This document shows positions 31,843-34,423 of a DNA stretch of 34,423 bases, piece by piece. Position numbers and translations under genes: made by a program. How positions within the stretch are numbered: position 1 is the first letter of the stretch; every line of letters starts with the position of its first letter. The stretch is from Nymphaea colorata (lineage: Eukaryota > Streptophyta > Magnoliopsida > Nymphaeales > Nymphaeaceae): assembly GCF_008831285.2 (NCBI RefSeq), contig NW_022204886.1, forward strand, positions 1 through 34,423, in the 5' to 3' direction. The notes under the pieces are model-generated. The model was not told the origin of the DNA and searched no databases. It saw only the letters and a program-made list of their open reading frames with translations.

Positions 31843-32920
31843 GTACTTATGGATTGAAATTTATTTGTACTTATTTTTTTATTTCTTTTGTTTGAAATTC
31901 AAGGAATTTTTTTTTGAAGGCGTTTATAGTACAACCTCTTATGAAGTCTTCTTCCATAACTAAATTCTGTTTCCTGTCTGCGGCAAAACAAAGTGGTATC
32001 AGTATAATATACACAAAAAGTATTCTTTCCAATGGACAAGTCTTACCTCCCGTTGAAGTAAATTACATTCACATTTGGGTCCATTTTTACAGAGAAGCGG
32101 TTTTCCATTTGTATGGTTCAGCTTCAAATTTTCCTCTAATGGGATTCCAGCCATCAATTTTGTTTCTTCAGGAAATGGACACAAACTGAAGACTGCAAGA
32201 GAAGCAAAAACAAATTTTAGTTGAAAATCGTCTTGCTACTTTCTTGCAAATGCTTTTGTTGATATTTTGTGGGTGTAAGAAGTTGGCATAATGGGTTTAT
32301 ACTCCCTGAGTTTCTAATTGGGAAGTGTGAACCACAAAATTTTTCAACAACGAAATGGTGTTTTTCTAAGAATTTGATGTCTGTAGTGCAAAAGGTGCAC
32401 GGTAAGTTGGCAACATGCTTCATAAAGCTGAGCCTTTCTTGAAGCCTTCGTATACGTTATTTCTTCCTGCTTATGTGATTACACCCTTTTCTTTACTCAA
32501 AACTCAAAAGGCAGCTTTCTGTGCCTGCATAAACTAAGGGATGGGATCCAGTAATGTGAGACTTGTCGTTTTGAAGGCTGACATAGTAAGCATATTTCAG
32601 CAACAAGAGATTTTTTTTTTTTTTTTTGGTTTTGGTAGTAATTCTTTTATATGTTGTGCAGTATGGTTGTGTCCTGTGTCTTTCGACATTTTCTCCTTTT
32701 GAAAACTAGGTTTTGATAAAATTGGGTTTTTCTTTTTCTCAAACTCATTTTTTAATGTCACCTGAAAACTATAAGAACTCCACTTCGAAAAGAGTGCTAA
32801 TCGAAACACGTTGTTAGGGGTGGGCAGATTTCTTTTAGGTGTATTGTTGCCATCAAAGTACTCTCGTCTCATTTGAGTAGAAACAATCACTTTAAAAGGG
32901 AGCGATAAGATCATGCACAA
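31843..32920. other. Non-coding stretch downstream of helicase exon
   Basis: The next helicase exon should encode a stretch leading to FLTGQEEIE; I find nothing like it here. Poly-T runs lie at 31905-31914 and 32611-32626. Open frames on both strands (31914-32189 and others) look like chance. Confidence 0.45.
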
Positions 32921-32929
32921 CCAAACAAA

Positions 32930-32972
<43 letters not shown>

Positions 32973-32977
32973 AGAGC
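32930..32977. repeat. (GA)n microsatellite
   Basis: About two dozen ga repeats with one phase interruption (gaggaga). The minus-strand open frame 32597-33067 crosses it and reads SLSLSLLSLSLSLS, so that frame is not a gene. Confidence 0.97.
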
Positions 32978-34423
32978 AACATGGTTTGAGATTACCTTCA
33001 TCCAGATTGGATAGTACACCTGACCTGCACTTGATGACATCTTCACCACCATCAGCATGAGCAGCACTTGATCACAACTTCACCACCACCAGCACTACCA
33101 CTCTTGCTCTATCCACTGCATCAATTGCAGGGAAGCGTCTTCTAAAACATGAGCAATGTTACAGGGGCATTATAAAAGTTTGTAGTCATTATAAAAATAT
33201 ATAAAAATCATGTAAAACAAAAACAATTGCTATCATGTTTAGAAAAAATAATGCAAAAAATAAACTCAAGATAATGGTAGCTTTAAACAGGCTGAAATAA
33301 TTGCCAAAGGTCTATGAAAGACAAAATTTTACAAGTTGAAACCATACTTCCAAAATTTTCAAAAATTGTAAAATGTGTTAAGCTCATTAAATCCTATTAT
33401 TTTACTTGTAAAATGTTAGAGTTTACAAAAACTTGTGAAAGTTGTAAATTTTGTAAATTAAAAACAATTTGCAATGTATGAGCTTTGTAAACTAGAAAAA
33501 CTGATGATGAACTTGAAGGTCGCCTTACCAAATGTTCATCTGAATGATGAAACAAATGTCGAAGAACTCATCAAAGTGTTCATAATGATCCTCATGAGAC
33601 AACCCATCAAATGATGGTAACATTTGAATCAAATGGGGTTCAACCTCAAAGTTGTATGTTGCAATCTTAGGTCTTCTGATTGCAGAAATTTGTTGCAGGA
33701 TGCATGAACAAATATTCTATGACAGGATGGATCTAGGGTCCTGGATTTTGTGTGGAATCTCAACGTCACATTGTTCCCATTATTAGCAACACCTTCTTCA
33801 CTTTAAATTGGAAGGCCTTTTGAGTGTCCTTGTCTTATCAGGACACTTTTTGCTTCCGATTCAAATTGATGAAGAATCGTTCCTAAAGTTTTTTGCCATA
33901 GCGTACATTACGAATACCCTTGGTGAATGAACCAGTTCCTACTTATGGCTTCTAGCCTAGCCTACCTCCTGTGAAAGGACAAGCCATAGTCCTAAGTCCT
34001 AACTCAGCGGGTTCACAACAAATAACTTTTGCTAGGCATGAACAGTGAAACAATACTACAAACAAAAAATGCACCAAAAGCAAGCAAACAAGAAATAAAC
34101 AGAGTAAATATTTTCACCCTTGGCCACCCTGCACTTTCATGAGTACATACAATTCATGACAAGTTCTGTAATGCAAAAAATTACAAAATACAGACGTCCA
34201 AATATCCACCATTAATATGAAATAAAGATAATTCTCCTAAGAAAACAATAGAATAAAAAAACCAACAGAAAATTAAAAATCAAGGAATTTGATTTAGAAA
34301 CAGGGAAAACATATTCTGTTTTTCACAGAGAAGAAACATGGATTTTGCCAGAAATTCAATCTCTCTCTTTCTGCAACTCCAAAATTTCCGAACTTTTTGG
34401 CACACTTCCCAGAAGTATTTAGA
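32978..34423. other. Non-coding stretch to the end of the window
   Basis: Near 33030-33110 the phrase cttcaccaccatcagca and cttcaccaccaccagcacta repeats. 33180-33500 is AT-rich with repeated gtaaaatt-type words resembling the first 600 bases of the window. No exon, terminal repeat or RNA gene was seen. Confidence 0.4.

Noticed and set aside
32597-33067. 156-codon minus-strand open frame, the longest in the window
   Set aside because: It crosses the (GA)n microsatellite and a poly-A/T run, has SLSLSL low complexity and no motif.

Overview
The window looks like nuclear DNA of a seed plant. It is AT-rich, has GT-AG introns with T-rich 3' ends, carries many microsatellites and poly-A/poly-T runs, and the recognisable exons are plant versions of their families. 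There is no bacterial gene organisation. I cannot name the species. I found no complete, convincingly functional protein-coding gene. The window is best read as intergenic DNA holding broken pieces of at least five unrelated nuclear genes among tandem and dispersed repeats. All family assignments come from memory of the protein families, not from a search.

Layout. 1-1.2 kb is AT-rich sequence ending in a 187-bp repeat whose near-identical second copy lies at 26.4 kb. 1.8-6.0 kb (minus strand) is a decayed plant KIN-7 (CENP-E-like) kinesin motor domain. Its exons are in the right order but carry a stop, frameshifts and internal deletions. Between its two halves lies a segment of about 2.9 kb, flanked by a 9-bp direct repeat, holding three intact, phase-compatible exons of an atypical short-chain dehydrogenase (SDR). 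5.9-6.8 kb is a GC-rich block. 9.1-10.7 kb is a degenerate tandem array with a higher-order period near 315 bp. 11.35-11.78 kb (plus) is a ribosomal protein uL2 (RPL8) pseudogene with its first ~65 bp present twice. 13.0-16.0 kb (plus) is a pseudogene of a calmodulin-binding TPR protein of the NPGR1 type, with a lost start codon, frameshifts, a large internal deletion and a threefold tandem copy of one intron-exon segment. It is followed on the same strand by exon-like pieces of an unidentified protein (16.2-16.8 kb). 17.6-18.4 kb is an AT-rich minisatellite. 18.4-31.4 kb is repeat-rich with a few isolated exon-like stretches on the minus strand, including a possible first exon near 30.0 kb behind a palindromic TGGGCT/AGCCCA promoter motif. 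31.43-31.84 kb (plus) is one intact exon of a DEAH-box RNA helicase (RID1/DEAH10 type). The remainder is non-coding with simple repeats.

These parts do not form a pathway. What they share is a mode of origin: multi-exon fragments with introns retained, moved or duplicated as DNA, then decayed. The most informative spot is the SDR fragment inserted into the kinesin exon, because remnants of the interrupted kinesin codons are visible on both sides. No CRISPR array, tRNA, rRNA or operon was seen.
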